A DNA stretch of 64,000 bases from Gramella sp. Hel_I_59. Its GTDB lineage: Bacteria; Bacteroidota; Bacteroidia; Flavobacteriales; Flavobacteriaceae. Position 1 is the stretch's first letter; each line of letters opens with the position of its first letter. The translations under genes were made by a program, and so were the position numbers. The notes beneath the pieces are model-generated. The model made no database searches and was not told the DNA's origin. It saw nothing but the letters and a program-made list of their open reading frames with translations. The stretch spans positions 1,178,001 through 1,242,000 of the forward strand of contig NZ_VFME01000001.1 of NCBI RefSeq assembly GCF_006714895.1, in the 5' to 3' direction. Shown in pieces: positions 8,192-17,303 of the stretch.

Positions 8192-8617
8192 ATGGGATTA
8201 GATAAAATTCTTGCTATTTCGGGAAAACCGGGACTTTATGAGCTTACCGCGCAAACAAGAGGCGGCTTTGTTGCTAAATCTATGTTAGACGGGAAGAAAA
8301 TTGCCGTAAACATGCGTCACAACGTAAGTATTCTAAGCGAGATCGCAATCTATACCTACACAGAAGAGATTCCGTTAGGTGAGGTTTTTCAAAAGATTAG
8401 TGAAAAAGAGAATGGAGAAAAGACAATAAGTCACAAGGTTTCCAAAAATGAAATGGAAGCATTCTTTTCTGAAATTCTTCCTGATTATGATGAAGATCGT
8501 GTATACGCTAGTGATATGAAAAAGATCATCCAGTGGTATAATCTTCTAGTAGAGAATGGAATGACCAGCTTTGCGAAAGAAGATAAAGCTGAAAAAAATA
8601 CAGACGAAGAGGAATAA
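8192..8617 (+). CDS. DUF5606 domain-containing protein
   Basis: This 141-residue soluble protein has no signal peptide or membrane segment. The first 70 residues (LDKILAISGKPGLYELTAQT, then GGFVAKSMLDGKKIAV) form the compact N-terminal domain I associate with DUF5606, a Bacteroidota family without known function. The C-terminus is strongly acidic (KEDKAEKNTDEEE). It is last in the ruvX-def run and ends 19 bp before a strong terminator. Conserved linkage to def suggests a translation-related role, but that is inference. Confidence 0.8.
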   Translation: MGLDKILAISGKPGLYELTAQTRGGFVAKSMLDGKKIAVNMRHNVSILSEIAIYTYTEEIPLGEVFQKISEKENGEKTISHKVSKNEMEAFFSEILPDYDEDRVYASDMKKIIQWYNLLVENGMTSFAKEDKAEKNTDEEE

Positions 8618-8636
8618 TTTCTTCTGAATTTATAAA

Positions 8637-8667
8637 AAGGCTGAAATCATTGATTTCAGCCTTTTTT
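8637..8667. terminator. Bidirectional intrinsic terminator
   Basis: A perfect 13-bp inverted repeat, AAGGCTGAAATCA and TGATTTCAGCCTT, is followed by a T-tract and preceded by an A-tract. It serves DUF5606 on the plus strand and the DUF5686 gene on the minus strand. Confidence 0.9.
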
Positions 8668-8710
8668 GTTTAGAAATACTTCTGAAGTTTGAGATTACAA
8701 ATACTTCAGT

Positions 8711-11176
8711 TTAGAACTTCAAACCAAAGATAAAAGCGCCATCTCGCTGACCGTTAAAATCTGAAACTACATAGTCCAGTCTTAAAAAACGGTATTTTCC
8801 GAAGCCTATATTATCGAGACCTATGGAATATTCAGAATAAGGAGCTCTGTTGTCTGTCGTTAAGCGATGTGCGCCCAGAATAAGATTATAATTCAATTTA
8901 TTGATAAGCGGAATTTTGCCCAAGAACCAGCCCTGGAAATCATGTTCTGCATGAAATTCAGCATAATTCTCATTAGTGCTAAAATTATAATAAGGCATCA
9001 GGTTAAACGCTCCCACGTAACTGCCGAAACCAATTCGCGTCTGGTTCGCATTAAAATGCTGGTAATCTACCAGGCTAATTCCTTCCGCATTACTAAATAG
9101 TCCGCCGTTGGCCATATATTGGAAAGTTCCTTTATTGCCAATTTTTACACTTTGTTCTACTCTTGCCTTAAATTGATTATAATTGAACTGCTCCTCACTT
9201 GCTCCAAATCCGCTTTCCCATGAAATATTCAATTTTGGATACTTGGTCTCATAGACGTTATATCTGCCATTAGGATAGCTCATATATTTCTGACCAAAGC
9301 GTATTCCAAAATCCAGCCTGGATTTAAAAAGATGATGATCCTCAAATAAACTGGTTCCAAAGCTGTTTGGCTGTAGCGGATTGTTGGAAGTGTATTCCCG
9401 ATCTTCCCAGTCGATGATGACATGATCTGTAGAATTTGATAGAGCCGTTCTGTCTTCCCATCCCAGTTCGCCAAAGATTCTTAAACCTGGAAAGATATCC
9501 CTGCCGTATGCCGCTTTAGCAAAGCTTCTCTCAAAAAGCTTCATATAGTTTCTTTCGAAAAATATAGTAGTGATGCTATTCAGTAACGGGGAAATAGGTT
9601 CGTTTGCATTGATCTGCGCGCTTTCCACACCTCCGGAAAGTCTTAAAAAGTCCTTACTGTAATTGTTGAACTTTTTCTCAAAACCACCATTTAAGCGCAA
9701 TCGGTCTTCACTTAGCCCATAATCTATATCTGTAAAGACTCTCCAGTAATTCTCCTGATCCTCGCCGGTACGTTGTGTGTAATTCACGGTAATATCAGTA
9801 TTCCAGCCCTGTACCGTATTAAAACCAATGCCTGATACTGGAGCACTAATACTAAAAGATCTGTTCTTCCAGCTATTTCTATAACTATATCCAAAAAGCA
9901 CATCGGTTATTCCAAACTGATTTCTTTCGGTATCTACGGAATCCTGATATTTTTTGGTACTACGAAATTCCTGGATGCTATCTTTTTTTACATAATCATT
10001 AATTTCTTCTGAAGTAAGAGGAACAGGCCTTACTTTCTCCCAGAAAACCGAATCCTTTTCGTTTGCATTCTGTGAATAGCTTAAAATCTCTTTTCCGAAG
10101 CTATTTTTAGAAAAACCCGGGTCAAAATCATAATCGCTGTAGACTGCGGTAAATCTTCCATTCCCACCAAATCCAAAGATCTTGAAACTGAAGTCCACAC
10201 TTTGGGAGATCTGGATGAAGAGCTTATTTTCTTCAGAATATTTAAAATTCTGCTTAAATACTATTTCTTCGATTGGTGCAACCTGTATGGCAGTACCGGT
10301 AGTGGTTAGTTCGATCCCATAAATTTGCCACAGGTCTTCCACGATATAGACAAAACCTGAAAATACTCGGTCCTGCTTACGCTTTGGAGTCACCTCGATC
10401 TTATTGATGAGATTACCACGATCATCGAAAAAAGTACCGGCCAGCTTGTAGCGATAATAGTTAAATCCATAATCTGCCAGCGGAGATACCATTTCGCTGT
10501 TCAAATTAATGGTATTCTCGTAAAAGGAATAATAAGCTTCCTGTGCCGAGTTGAGGCTAAAACCATTATCATCTCCAGAAACCTTAGAAGCAATGATATT
10601 TTCCTTAAAATCATCTGGCTTCTGGAAGGAGATCTTGGAAATAGTTTCACTTAAGTAAACGATTCCGCTTCTGGTGGAATCGAGTCCGCCGCCAAGATCA
10701 CCAATTTCCTGGCCCATAATTTTCTCAGGAGCATTTTCAATTCTCCATAACCCCCGGGAATAAAAATCGGCCGTAAAACTTTCCAGTCGGTTCGAGTTTT
10801 GCTTTCTATTTTCGATCGCCAGCCGCATGATCCTGTTGGCTGGATTCTCATCATTTTGTATAGTAACTTCATCCAGGCTGGTACTTTCTGAGATCATCTG
10901 GATATTAAGTTCGTAGGGAAACTGAGTGATATTGACCTTCTTCTTCTGGGTTTTAAATCCAAGAAACTGGAATACGATCACGTATTCACCAGTTTCCTTC
11001 AATTTAAGTTCATAGAGACCTTCATTGTTGGAAGTAGTTCCAATATTAACAGATTCTGTATAGATATTTACATAAGGTAGAGGCTCATCATCTTCCGAAG
11101 AAATTTCACCGGTAATTTGAGCAGAAAGTGTGGAAAATGCCAGAAAAAGGCAGAGTCCAAGTAGTTGTTTTAGCAT
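8711..11176 (-). CDS. DUF5686 / CarboxypepD_reg-like outer-membrane protein
   Basis: This 821-residue protein begins with a signal peptide (MLKQLLGLCLFLAFSTLSAQ). Residues about 20-105 form a CarboxypepD_reg-like beta-sandwich (ITGEISSEDDEPLPYVNIYT, then IGTTSNNEGLYELKL). A long middle domain and then a C-terminal region of alternating aromatic strands, ending DGAFIFGLKF, look like an outer-membrane beta-barrel closing on a terminal Phe. This architecture matches DUF5686, common in Bacteroidota and of unknown function; some members neighbour surface-protein or nutrient-uptake genes. The gene appears monocistronic, ending at the shared terminator, with smpB 46 bp upstream on the same strand. 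Confidence 0.85.
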   Translation of the reverse strand: MLKQLLGLCLFLAFSTLSAQITGEISSEDDEPLPYVNIYTESVNIGTTSNNEGLYELKLKETGEYVIVFQFLGFKTQKKKVNITQFPYELNIQMISESTSLDEVTIQNDENPANRIMRLAIENRKQNSNRLESFTADFYSRGLWRIENAPEKIMGQEIGDLGGGLDSTRSGIVYLSETISKISFQKPDDFKENIIASKVSGDDNGFSLNSAQEAYYSFYENTINLNSEMVSPLADYGFNYYRYKLAGTFFDDRGNLINKIEVTPKRKQDRVFSGFVYIVEDLWQIYGIELTTTGTAIQVAPIEEIVFKQNFKYSEENKLFIQISQSVDFSFKIFGFGGNGRFTAVYSDYDFDPGFSKNSFGKEILSYSQNANEKDSVFWEKVRPVPLTSEEINDYVKKDSIQEFRSTKKYQDSVDTERNQFGITDVLFGYSYRNSWKNRSFSISAPVSGIGFNTVQGWNTDITVNYTQRTGEDQENYWRVFTDIDYGLSEDRLRLNGGFEKKFNNYSKDFLRLSGGVESAQINANEPISPLLNSITTIFFERNYMKLFERSFAKAAYGRDIFPGLRIFGELGWEDRTALSNSTDHVIIDWEDREYTSNNPLQPNSFGTSLFEDHHLFKSRLDFGIRFGQKYMSYPNGRYNVYETKYPKLNISWESGFGASEEQFNYNQFKARVEQSVKIGNKGTFQYMANGGLFSNAEGISLVDYQHFNANQTRIGFGSYVGAFNLMPYYNFSTNENYAEFHAEHDFQGWFLGKIPLINKLNYNLILGAHRLTTDNRAPYSEYSIGLDNIGFGKYRFLRLDYVVSDFNGQRDGAFIFGLKF

Positions 11177-11221
11177 GAGGTAGTTTTCAGATGCTAAATA
11201 AACGCAAAAAGTTGCAGGAAA

Positions 11222-11677
11222 TTATTTGTAGTCCTTCTGAATTCTATCCAGACGTCGTTTATTATCACGATCTTTGATCGTATCGCGCTTATCATAAAGC
11301 TTTTTACCCTTTGCCAGGGCGATCTGCAGCTTTGCCAAACCGCGATCGTTAATGAACATTTTTAGAGGAATTATGGTCAATCCTGAATTGGTCACTTCTT
11401 TTTCCAGTTTACGTAACTCTCTCTTCTGTAATAAAAGTTTACGTTCACTTTTAGGGTTATGATTAAAATGAGTAGCATGAGAATATTCCTCCACATGCAT
11501 ATTGATCACAAATAACTCGTGATTACTGAATTCACAAAAACTCTCGGCGATGTTTGCTTTTCCTTCACGAATTGCTTTGATCTCGGTACCCGCAAGTTTG
11601 ATCCCGGCGGTATACTTGTCCAGAAATTCATAATTGAACTTCGCTTTTCGATTCTTGATGCTTACAGAATTCTTCAT
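11222..11677 (-). CDS. smpB: SsrA-binding protein SmpB
   Basis: SmpB binds tmRNA and delivers it to stalled ribosomes for trans-translation. The sequence has the OB-fold start KNRKAKFNYEFLDKYTAGI, the conserved LAGTEIKAIREGKANIAESF, and the basic C-terminal tail KGKKLYDKRDTIKDRDNKR that enters the decoding centre. Length is 151 aa, normal for the family. The -7 box on the minus strand at 11684-11691 sits only 6 nt from the ATG, so the leader is very short or absent. The DUF5686 gene follows 45 bp downstream on the same strand and may be co-transcribed. Confidence 0.97.
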   Translation of the reverse strand: MKNSVSIKNRKAKFNYEFLDKYTAGIKLAGTEIKAIREGKANIAESFCEFSNHELFVINMHVEEYSHATHFNHNPKSERKLLLQKRELRKLEKEVTNSGLTIIPLKMFINDRGLAKLQIALAKGKKLYDKRDTIKDRDNKRRLDRIQKDYK

Positions 11678-11683
11678 AGGTCA

Positions 11684-11691
11684 CAAAAATA
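11684..11691 (-). promoter_or_regulatory. -7 promoter box for smpB
   Basis: Minus-strand TATTTTTG matches TAnnTTTG exactly, 6 nt before the smpB ATG. No TTG lies at the right distance, so only the -7 element is supported. Confidence 0.45.
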
Positions 11692-11760
11692 CAAGCTTTA
11701 AGCTAAAAACATACTAAAGCAATTTTAAAATTAGCGCTGAGGAAGCTGATCAAAGTTTAT

Positions 11761-11768
11761 TATTTTTG
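11761..11768 (+). promoter_or_regulatory. -7 promoter box for the DUF6503 lipoprotein gene
   Basis: TATTTTTG is an exact TAnnTTTG match 18 nt before the ATG at 11787. No clear -33 TTG is seen. Confidence 0.45.
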
Positions 11769-11786
11769 CGAACTCAAAATTCTATT

Positions 11787-12539
11787 ATGAAACGTTTGCT
11801 TCCAGCCTTAATTTCTCTACTTATAATTAGCTGTGCAGAAAAAGAAAATACACTTACCGCAGATGAGATCATTCAGAATGCGATAGAGAGATCTGGTGGC
11901 AAATTATACGAAATGGCGGAGATTGACTATACTTTTCGTGGTAGAGAATATAAGAGCTATAGAAAAGGCGGCAAATTTAGCTACACGCGAATCATGACCG
12001 ATACCTCAGGAAATAGAGTGGTAGATGTTCTGGATAATGAGGGGCTGAATCGTTCGATCAATGATAGTAACGTTGTCCTCCAGGATTCTTTAGTGCTGCC
12101 AATCGGTAATTCTATTAACTCAGTCAACTATTTTGTACATTTACCGTACGGACTCATGGCTGAAGCCGCCAATAGGCAATTGATAGGGAAGGATACCATC
12201 GCGGGAAGGGAATATTATGAGATCAAAGTTACTTTTTCTGAAAATGGGGGAGGAACAGATCATGAGGACGAATACCTTTACTGGATCGATACTCAAAATT
12301 TTGAAGTAGACTATCTCGCCTATAATTTTGAAGTGAATGATGGTGGCGTAAGATTCAGAAAAGCTTTTAACCACAGGGTCATCGAAGGAATTAGCTTTGT
12401 AGATTACGAGAATTATGAATATAAAGATAAAGAAGTTGAGCTAACCAAACTGGATAGTCTTTACCAGGAACGCGAACTGAATCTCCTGTCTATTATAGAG
12501 ACAAAAAATGTTCGGGTAAAACTGGACAGCATTAATTAA
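11787..12539 (+). CDS. DUF6503-like lipoprotein
   Basis: The ATG at 11787 starts a lipoprotein signal peptide, MKRLLPALISLLIISC, with the lipobox Cys at residue 16. An in-frame TTG at 11766 would place seven residues before it and overlaps the -7 box, so it was rejected. The mature part, about 234 residues, is rich in beta-strand patterns and Tyr/Asp/Glu (for example FRGREYKSYRKGGKFSYTRI), resembling DUF6503 proteins of Flavobacteriia. No catalytic motif is recognised. Location is predicted to be periplasmic, lipid-anchored. The last 8 bp overlap the convergent histidine-phosphatase gene. Confidence 0.7.
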   Translation: MKRLLPALISLLIISCAEKENTLTADEIIQNAIERSGGKLYEMAEIDYTFRGREYKSYRKGGKFSYTRIMTDTSGNRVVDVLDNEGLNRSINDSNVVLQDSLVLPIGNSINSVNYFVHLPYGLMAEAANRQLIGKDTIAGREYYEIKVTFSENGGGTDHEDEYLYWIDTQNFEVDYLAYNFEVNDGGVRFRKAFNHRVIEGISFVDYENYEYKDKEVELTKLDSLYQERELNLLSIIETKNVRVKLDSIN

Positions 12540-13056
12540 TATAAAGTACCTGGTCCAGAATTTCATTATTTGGAAGTATCTGGACGATGAAAAGTGCTCC
12601 GTTCTCGGCATCATCAATATTCGCATATTTTTCCTCGCCAAGAATCTCATTGACAAATTGCGGCGTCGTGTTACTATGTCCTACCACCAAAACGCGCTTT
12701 CCATGCGTTCTTTTCCTGAATTCATCGTCATATCCATTTCCGGCATTATAGTTTTCAATAGACAATTGCTTACTACCTGCAGTTGGAGCACCCGTTTGCA
12801 GGGTGCGTTTATAATTTGTACTTAAAACCATATCCAGCGGTATATCCTTTAAGACTTCAGCCCAGCTTTGTGCCCTTTTTAAGCCTTCAGCGGTTAGGTT
12901 CGGGTCTTTTTCAGTCTTATTACTGCGATCTTTTTCAGCATGTCTTATGAAGTAATAAGTAGTTGTCTCCTGAACAATATTGTTTTGACTATTTTCTTCG
13001 GAAGAGATTCCAAAAAGAAGAATGAACGGAAGTACTATTTTGAGAATTGTAGACAT
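12532..13056 (-). CDS. Exported histidine phosphatase family protein (SixA/phosphoglycerate mutase-like)
   Basis: The 174-residue protein starts with a signal peptide (MSTILKIVLPFILLFGISS). The histidine-phosphatase RHG/RHAE motif is seen as YYFIRHAEKDRS near residue 35, then NLTAEGLKRAQSWAEVL, and the second catalytic His in VLVVGHSNTTPQF near 125. The family dephosphorylates phosphohistidine, sugar phosphates or other small phosphoesters; export makes a periplasmic phosphoester substrate likely, though this is inference. It lies 24 bp downstream of the phytase-like lipoprotein gene on the same strand, hinting at joint periplasmic phosphate scavenging. Confidence 0.85.
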   Translation of the reverse strand: MSTILKIVLPFILLFGISSEENSQNNIVQETTTYYFIRHAEKDRSNKTEKDPNLTAEGLKRAQSWAEVLKDIPLDMVLSTNYKRTLQTGAPTAGSKQLSIENYNAGNGYDDEFRKRTHGKRVLVVGHSNTTPQFVNEILGEEKYANIDDAENGALFIVQILPNNEILDQVLYIN

Positions 13057-13080
13057 GATAAAGATTTTTTGGATCGTAAA

Positions 13081-14178
13081 TTACTCTGAAATATTTATTT
13101 CCATGAGAATAAATTGATTTAACTGCCTAACAAAAGAATTAAAATTATTGTCGGCCATCAGGATCAAGCTGCGGTTTCCGTTTTCCAGTTCCGGCCCAAA
13201 GCACATTCCTTCGATATTATCAACAATGCCATCGGTTAGCTGATCGTCGACAGACTTAAAGTTGAAAATTAGCTTCTTTTTTGCCGTTTGATACTTCGCC
13301 TTTCGAAGCGAATTCTCATTTAGGATATTGGTAGCTTTGCTTGCATCTACATCAAAGATCTTTACCGTGTTCCCATGGGAACCGTAACCGGCAGAGTAGG
13401 AGCGTTCCATCACTAGAAATCGATCTTCAGCATATTCAAGGATCTCCGTGATTCCGTTCAGGGCAAAATAATTAATTGGCAGCTTAGCGATTCCATCAAG
13501 TGGATAGACAAATTGCGAAACTGGATTTCCAGTTTCAATATCAAATTTGGTGATCCTTGAGTGAGACCGTGAAGGAAAGATCTTTGGTTTGGAAGAGTCT
13601 TTTTCTAATGGTAATTCTGTAGCAACCCAAATTCCAGATCCATTAATACTCTTAGTGATGCCCTCAAATACTCCGTTGTTTCTCGGTTTTTGATCATTAT
13701 TAGATTGAAAATGTAGTGGAATACTATAAGATCTGAGTATTTTTCCTTTATCATCTGTTTCATAAATTCCGGGATCTCGTCCATCTGAGATCAAACCTTC
13801 GCTAACTACAAGAAAGCCATTTGTATTTGAATCGTAACGCAAGCCTTCTAGATCCAATACTACTTTCGAATATTTTTCTGGTCTGCTAATCTTTATAAGA
13901 TCAGTAATCTCGACATTATTAAATCTGGAGTCGGCTATTTTGATCTCTGCCTGGTAAATTCTTGGATTGGATGCCTGATCGCTGACCAGGTAAAATTTTC
14001 CGTTTGCGTAGTCTATTCCCGAGAGTCCACCAATCTTAGTGTCTTCAAATTCCAGGTTTTCATCGATTACGAATTCATCCAGATAATTAAGACTTACCTG
14101 ACCATCCTCTATTCTGGAGGTAACGGCGCAGCTGCTAAAAATTAAAATTGAAAAGAGAGAAAGTAATCGAAGTTTCAT
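13081..14178 (-). CDS. Esterase-like activity of phytase family lipoprotein
   Basis: The chosen ATG at 14178 gives the lipoprotein signal peptide MKLRLLSLFSILIFSSC with Cys at residue 17; the longer frame upstream uses a TTG and would bury this signal. The mature region shows a beta-propeller-like pattern (GGLSGIDYANGKFYLVSDQA, later DLEGLRYDSNTNGFLVVSEG, and NIEGMCFGPELENG), as in the PF13449 family. Members are suggested to act on phosphoesters. With the adjoining exported histidine phosphatase 24 bp downstream, a phosphate-release role is plausible but unproven. The -7 box lies at 14197-14204. Confidence 0.78.
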   Translation of the reverse strand: MKLRLLSLFSILIFSSCAVTSRIEDGQVSLNYLDEFVIDENLEFEDTKIGGLSGIDYANGKFYLVSDQASNPRIYQAEIKIADSRFNNVEITDLIKISRPEKYSKVVLDLEGLRYDSNTNGFLVVSEGLISDGRDPGIYETDDKGKILRSYSIPLHFQSNNDQKPRNNGVFEGITKSINGSGIWVATELPLEKDSSKPKIFPSRSHSRITKFDIETGNPVSQFVYPLDGIAKLPINYFALNGITEILEYAEDRFLVMERSYSAGYGSHGNTVKIFDVDASKATNILNENSLRKAKYQTAKKKLIFNFKSVDDQLTDGIVDNIEGMCFGPELENGNRSLILMADNNFNSFVRQLNQFILMEINISE

Positions 14179-14196
14179 AGTGAGTTTTGAAGAAAT

Positions 14197-14204
14197 CAAA
14201 AATA
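14197..14204 (-). promoter_or_regulatory. -7 promoter box for the phytase-like/histidine phosphatase pair
   Basis: Minus-strand TATTTTTG is an exact TAnnTTTG match, 18 nt before the ATG at 14178, which also supports that start over the upstream TTG. Confidence 0.45.
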
Positions 14205-14292
14205 ACAAATCCTTAAGACAAAAATAGGACTTCCTTGGGACGCTAAGGCCTATGCTATGAATACATTTAACTATTAACCAAAATCAATAGTT

Positions 14293-14478
14293 ATGAATGA
14301 AGATCAAAGAGAAGGAAAATGGAAACAGATCAAAGGACAATTCAAACAAAAGTATGGAGATCTAACCGATGATGATACCACTCATGCTGAAGGAAAATTT
14401 GATGAGATGTTAGGTCGTATGCAGGAAAAGACTGGAAAGTCGAAAGAAGAATTGAAAAATGAAATTGATAAGTGGTAG
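14293..14478 (+). CDS. CsbD family stress protein
   Basis: The 61-residue protein is highly charged and helical: MNEDQREGKWKQIKGQFKQ, then DDDTTHAEGKFDEMLGRMQE and KTGKSKEELKNEIDKW. This is the CsbD-like pattern (W-K-x-x-K-G-x-x-K, then a G-K-x-D-x-x-x-G-x-x-Q segment). CsbD-like proteins are induced by general stress in several bacteria; their biochemical role is unknown. It is a single gene with its own downstream terminator, next to clpB, another stress gene. Confidence 0.88.
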   Translation: MNEDQREGKWKQIKGQFKQKYGDLTDDDTTHAEGKFDEMLGRMQEKTGKSKEELKNEIDKW

Positions 14479-14493
14479 ATTGAGTAGTTGAAG

Positions 14494-14526
14494 AAAAAAA
14501 AGGCGGTAGAAATACCGCCTTTTTTT
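14494..14526. terminator. Bidirectional intrinsic terminator with GAAA loop
   Basis: AGGCGGTA (14501-14508), a GAAA tetraloop, and TACCGCCT (14513-14520) are flanked by an A-tract and a T-tract. It separates the convergent CsbD and clpB genes. Confidence 0.93.
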
Positions 14527-14530
14527 ATGA

Positions 14531-17134
14531 TTAATTTTCTGAAAGTTCTTCCTGATTTCTAAATACCAGTTCTTCATTGAATTCATCCAGAAGAATGATA
14601 CTGTCTGTGCTAATATTGCCGGACAAGATTTCCTTGGAGAGTTTATTAAGTACCTCTTTTTGCACTACTCTTTTCACCGGTCTGGCGCCAAATTGTGGAT
14701 CAAAACCTTTCGCAGCTAGATAATCAAGTGCTTCATCTGTAGCATCCAGCACTATCTGCTGTTTTGCGAGCATTTTCTTAACGCCCTTCAATTGCAAGCC
14801 TACAATTTGCCTGATGTCTTTTCTAGTAAGCGGACTAAACATGACAATGTCATCAATTCTGTTCAGGAATTCCGGTCTAACCGTTTGCTTCAGCAGTCCG
14901 AGCACATCCACTTTCGCAGATTCCATCGCTGCATCTACATCCTTGATTGCCTCAAATCTCTCCTGAATGATCTGGCTTCCCATATTGGAAGTCATCACTA
15001 TAATGGTATTCTTGAAATCTGCAACACGACCTTTGTTATCTGTAAGTCTACCTTCATCCAGAACCTGAAGCAGAATATTGAAAGTATCGGGATGAGCTTT
15101 TTCGATCTCATCAAGTAAGACTACAGAATATGGTTTTCTTCGCACTGCTTCAGTAAGTTGTCCACCTTCATCATATCCTACATATCCCGGAGGTGCCCCA
15201 ACTAATCTGCTAACGGAATGTCTTTCCTGGTATTCACTCATGTCGATCCTGGTCATCGCAGATTCATCGTCGAACAGATATTCAGCAAGTGCCTTGGCTA
15301 GCTCTGTTTTACCGACTCCGGTGGTTCCCAGGAAAAGGAATGATCCAATTGGTCTGTTTTGATCCTGAAGTCCGGCACGACTACGGCGAACTGCATCACT
15401 CACAGCGATAATTGCTTCATCCTGTCCAACAACACGTTTGTGCAGATCATCTTCTAATTTGAGTAATTTCTCACGATCGCTTTGAAGCATTTTAGTGACT
15501 GGAATCCCGGTCCACTTGGCAACTACTTCCGCGATATCTTCATTGGTTACTTCTTCCTGGATCAATGATTTTTCACTTTGATTCTCAGCAACGTTCTGTT
15601 GTAGTTTTTCGAGCTTCTCCTGAGCTTCCTTGATCTTTCCGTAGCGAATCTCAGCTACTTTACCATAATCACCTTCGCGCTCAGCTTTTTCAGCTTCCAG
15701 CTTGAAGTTTTCGATATCAGATTTTAGTGTTTGAATATTATCCACTACATCTTTCTCGCTCATCCACCTGGCGTGAAGATCATTTCTTTCCTCTTTAAGA
15801 TTGGCGAGATCTGCTCGGAGCGTTTTGAGTTTCACTTCATCTTTTTCACGCTTAATTGCCTCGATCTCGATCTCCAACTGCATGATCTTTCTATCCAGCA
15901 CATCAAGTTCTTCCGGTTTGGAGTTAATCTCCATACGTAATTTAGAAGCAGCTTCATCCATCAGGTCGATAGCTTTATCTGGAAGGAACCTGTTCGTGAT
16001 ATATCGCTGAGATAATTCCACTGCAGCGATGATCGCTTCATCCTTAATTCGAACCTTATGGTGTGTCTCGTATTTTTCCTTGATCCCACGTAATATAGAG
16101 ATCGCACTTTCAATGTCTGGCTCCTCTACGTATACCTTTTGAAATCTTCGTTCCAGCGCTTTATCTTTCTCGAAATATTTCTGGTATTCATCAAGGGTAG
16201 TAGCACCAATTGCTCTTAACTCACCTCGAGCGAGTGCCGGTTTAAGAATATTGGCAGCATCCATGGCACCCTGGCCACCACCGGCACCAACGAGCGTATG
16301 AATTTCATCAATGAATAATACAATGTTACCATCGCTGGAAGTTACTTCCTTGATAACCGCTTTAAGTCGTTCCTCAAATTCGCCCTTGTATTTTGCACCA
16401 GCAATTAGAGCTCCCATATCAAGGGAGTAAATGAGTTTGTTTTTAAGGTTTTCTGGGACATCTCCATCTACAATTCTATGCGCCAGTCCTTCTGCAATCG
16501 CTGTTTTTCCAGTTCCTGGTTCCCCAACCAGCATAGGATTGTTCTTGGTTCTTCGAGATAGGATCTGTAGAATTCTACGAATTTCTTCGTCCCGACCAAT
16601 CACAGGATCCAGCTTTCCTTCTTCAGCAAATTTGTTAAGGTTTCTTGCGTACTTATCTAAAGATTGATAGGTTTCTTCAGCACTTTGAGAAGTTACTTTG
16701 TCGCCCTGTCTTAGTTCAGCAATTGCAGCTTTTAAACCTTTCTCGGTTGCTCCCTGATCTTTCAGCATTTGAGCAACTTTACTGGAAGATTTAAAGATCC
16801 CGAGGATCAAATGCTCGATAGAAACAAATTCATCTTCCATTTTCTTAGCAATGCTGGTAGCTTCATTTACAGTCTTTCCCGCATCCCTGGATAGCATGAT
16901 GTCTCCGCCACTTACCTTCGGAAAGCTCTCCAGACTCTTATCCAGTATCTGCCCGAAGAGAGAAATATTAATATTTAGTTTTTTTAGTAAAAAAGGAGTT
17001 ACATTTTCGTCGACCATAGTGATAGCTTTGAAAATGTGCTCATTTTCTATCTGTTGGTGGCCCATTTCCTGAGCAAGCTGCTGAGCTTGCTGGATAGCCT
17101 CTTGTGATTTTATAGTAAAATTATTGAAGTTCAT
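14531..17134 (-). CDS. clpB: ATP-dependent chaperone ClpB
   Basis: ClpB is a hexameric AAA+ disaggregase that works with DnaK on aggregated proteins. The 867 residues contain the Clp N-domain (about 1-150), NBD1 with Walker A GEPGTGKT at 204-211 and Walker [14 protein letters not shown], the coiled-coil middle domain (about 405-530) that separates ClpB from ClpA/ClpC, and NBD2 with Walker [14 protein letters not shown] and the [20 protein letters not shown] loop. Length matches family norms. It is transcribed alone. Two copies of an imperfect 22-bp repeat lie 46-99 bp upstream of the ATG and may regulate it. Confidence 0.98.
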   Translation of the reverse strand: MNFNNFTIKSQEAIQQAQQLAQEMGHQQIENEHIFKAITMVDENVTPFLLKKLNINISLFGQILDKSLESFPKVSGGDIMLSRDAGKTVNEATSIAKKMEDEFVSIEHLILGIFKSSSKVAQMLKDQGATEKGLKAAIAELRQGDKVTSQSAEETYQSLDKYARNLNKFAEEGKLDPVIGRDEEIRRILQILSRRTKNNPMLVGEPGTGKTAIAEGLAHRIVDGDVPENLKNKLIYSLDMGALIAGAKYKGEFEERLKAVIKEVTSSDGNIVLFIDEIHTLVGAGGGQGAMDAANILKPALARGELRAIGATTLDEYQKYFEKDKALERRFQKVYVEEPDIESAISILRGIKEKYETHHKVRIKDEAIIAAVELSQRYITNRFLPDKAIDLMDEAASKLRMEINSKPEELDVLDRKIMQLEIEIEAIKREKDEVKLKTLRADLANLKEERNDLHARWMSEKDVVDNIQTLKSDIENFKLEAEKAEREGDYGKVAEIRYGKIKEAQEKLEKLQQNVAENQSEKSLIQEEVTNEDIAEVVAKWTGIPVTKMLQSDREKLLKLEDDLHKRVVGQDEAIIAVSDAVRRSRAGLQDQNRPIGSFLFLGTTGVGKTELAKALAEYLFDDESAMTRIDMSEYQERHSVSRLVGAPPGYVGYDEGGQLTEAVRRKPYSVVLLDEIEKAHPDTFNILLQVLDEGRLTDNKGRVADFKNTIIVMTSNMGSQIIQERFEAIKDVDAAMESAKVDVLGLLKQTVRPEFLNRIDDIVMFSPLTRKDIRQIVGLQLKGVKKMLAKQQIVLDATDEALDYLAAKGFDPQFGARPVKRVVQKEVLNKLSKEILSGNISTDSIILLDEFNEELVFRNQEELSEN

Positions 17135-17179
17135 CTTAAATGTTTTTCAGAGTAGGTCAATCAATATACCAAATTCAAA

Positions 17180-17233
17180 AACCGACATTAAGGCAGTTTT
17201 AGTGTAATTATAAGCGACAAAAAGGCAGTTTTA
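17180..17233. promoter_or_regulatory. Pair of 22-bp imperfect direct repeats between clpB and ytxJ
   Basis: Copies at 17180-17201 and 17212-17233 agree at 19 of 22 positions and share the 12-mer AAGGCAGTTTTA plus an upstream CGACA. Start-to-start spacing is 32 bp, about three helical turns. Read toward clpB the pattern is AAAACTGCCTT-NN-TGTCG-N-TT. The arrangement is what a dimeric or cooperative DNA-binding regulator would need. The regulator is unknown. Confidence 0.6.
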
Positions 17234-17255
17234 CTTAAACAAAATTAACCTGAAT

Positions 17256-17289
17256 TTGATTTTATTAAAATTAGATAGATTTACTTTTG
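17256..17289 (+). promoter_or_regulatory. Promoter for ytxJ
   Basis: TTG (17256-17258) is followed after 23 nt by TACTTTTG (17282-17289), matching the Bacteroidota consensus at the long end of the spacing range. The ATG follows 14 nt later. The clpB-side direct repeats end 22 bp upstream of the TTG. Confidence 0.55.
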
Positions 17290-17303
17290 TAAAAAAGAAG
17301 ATT

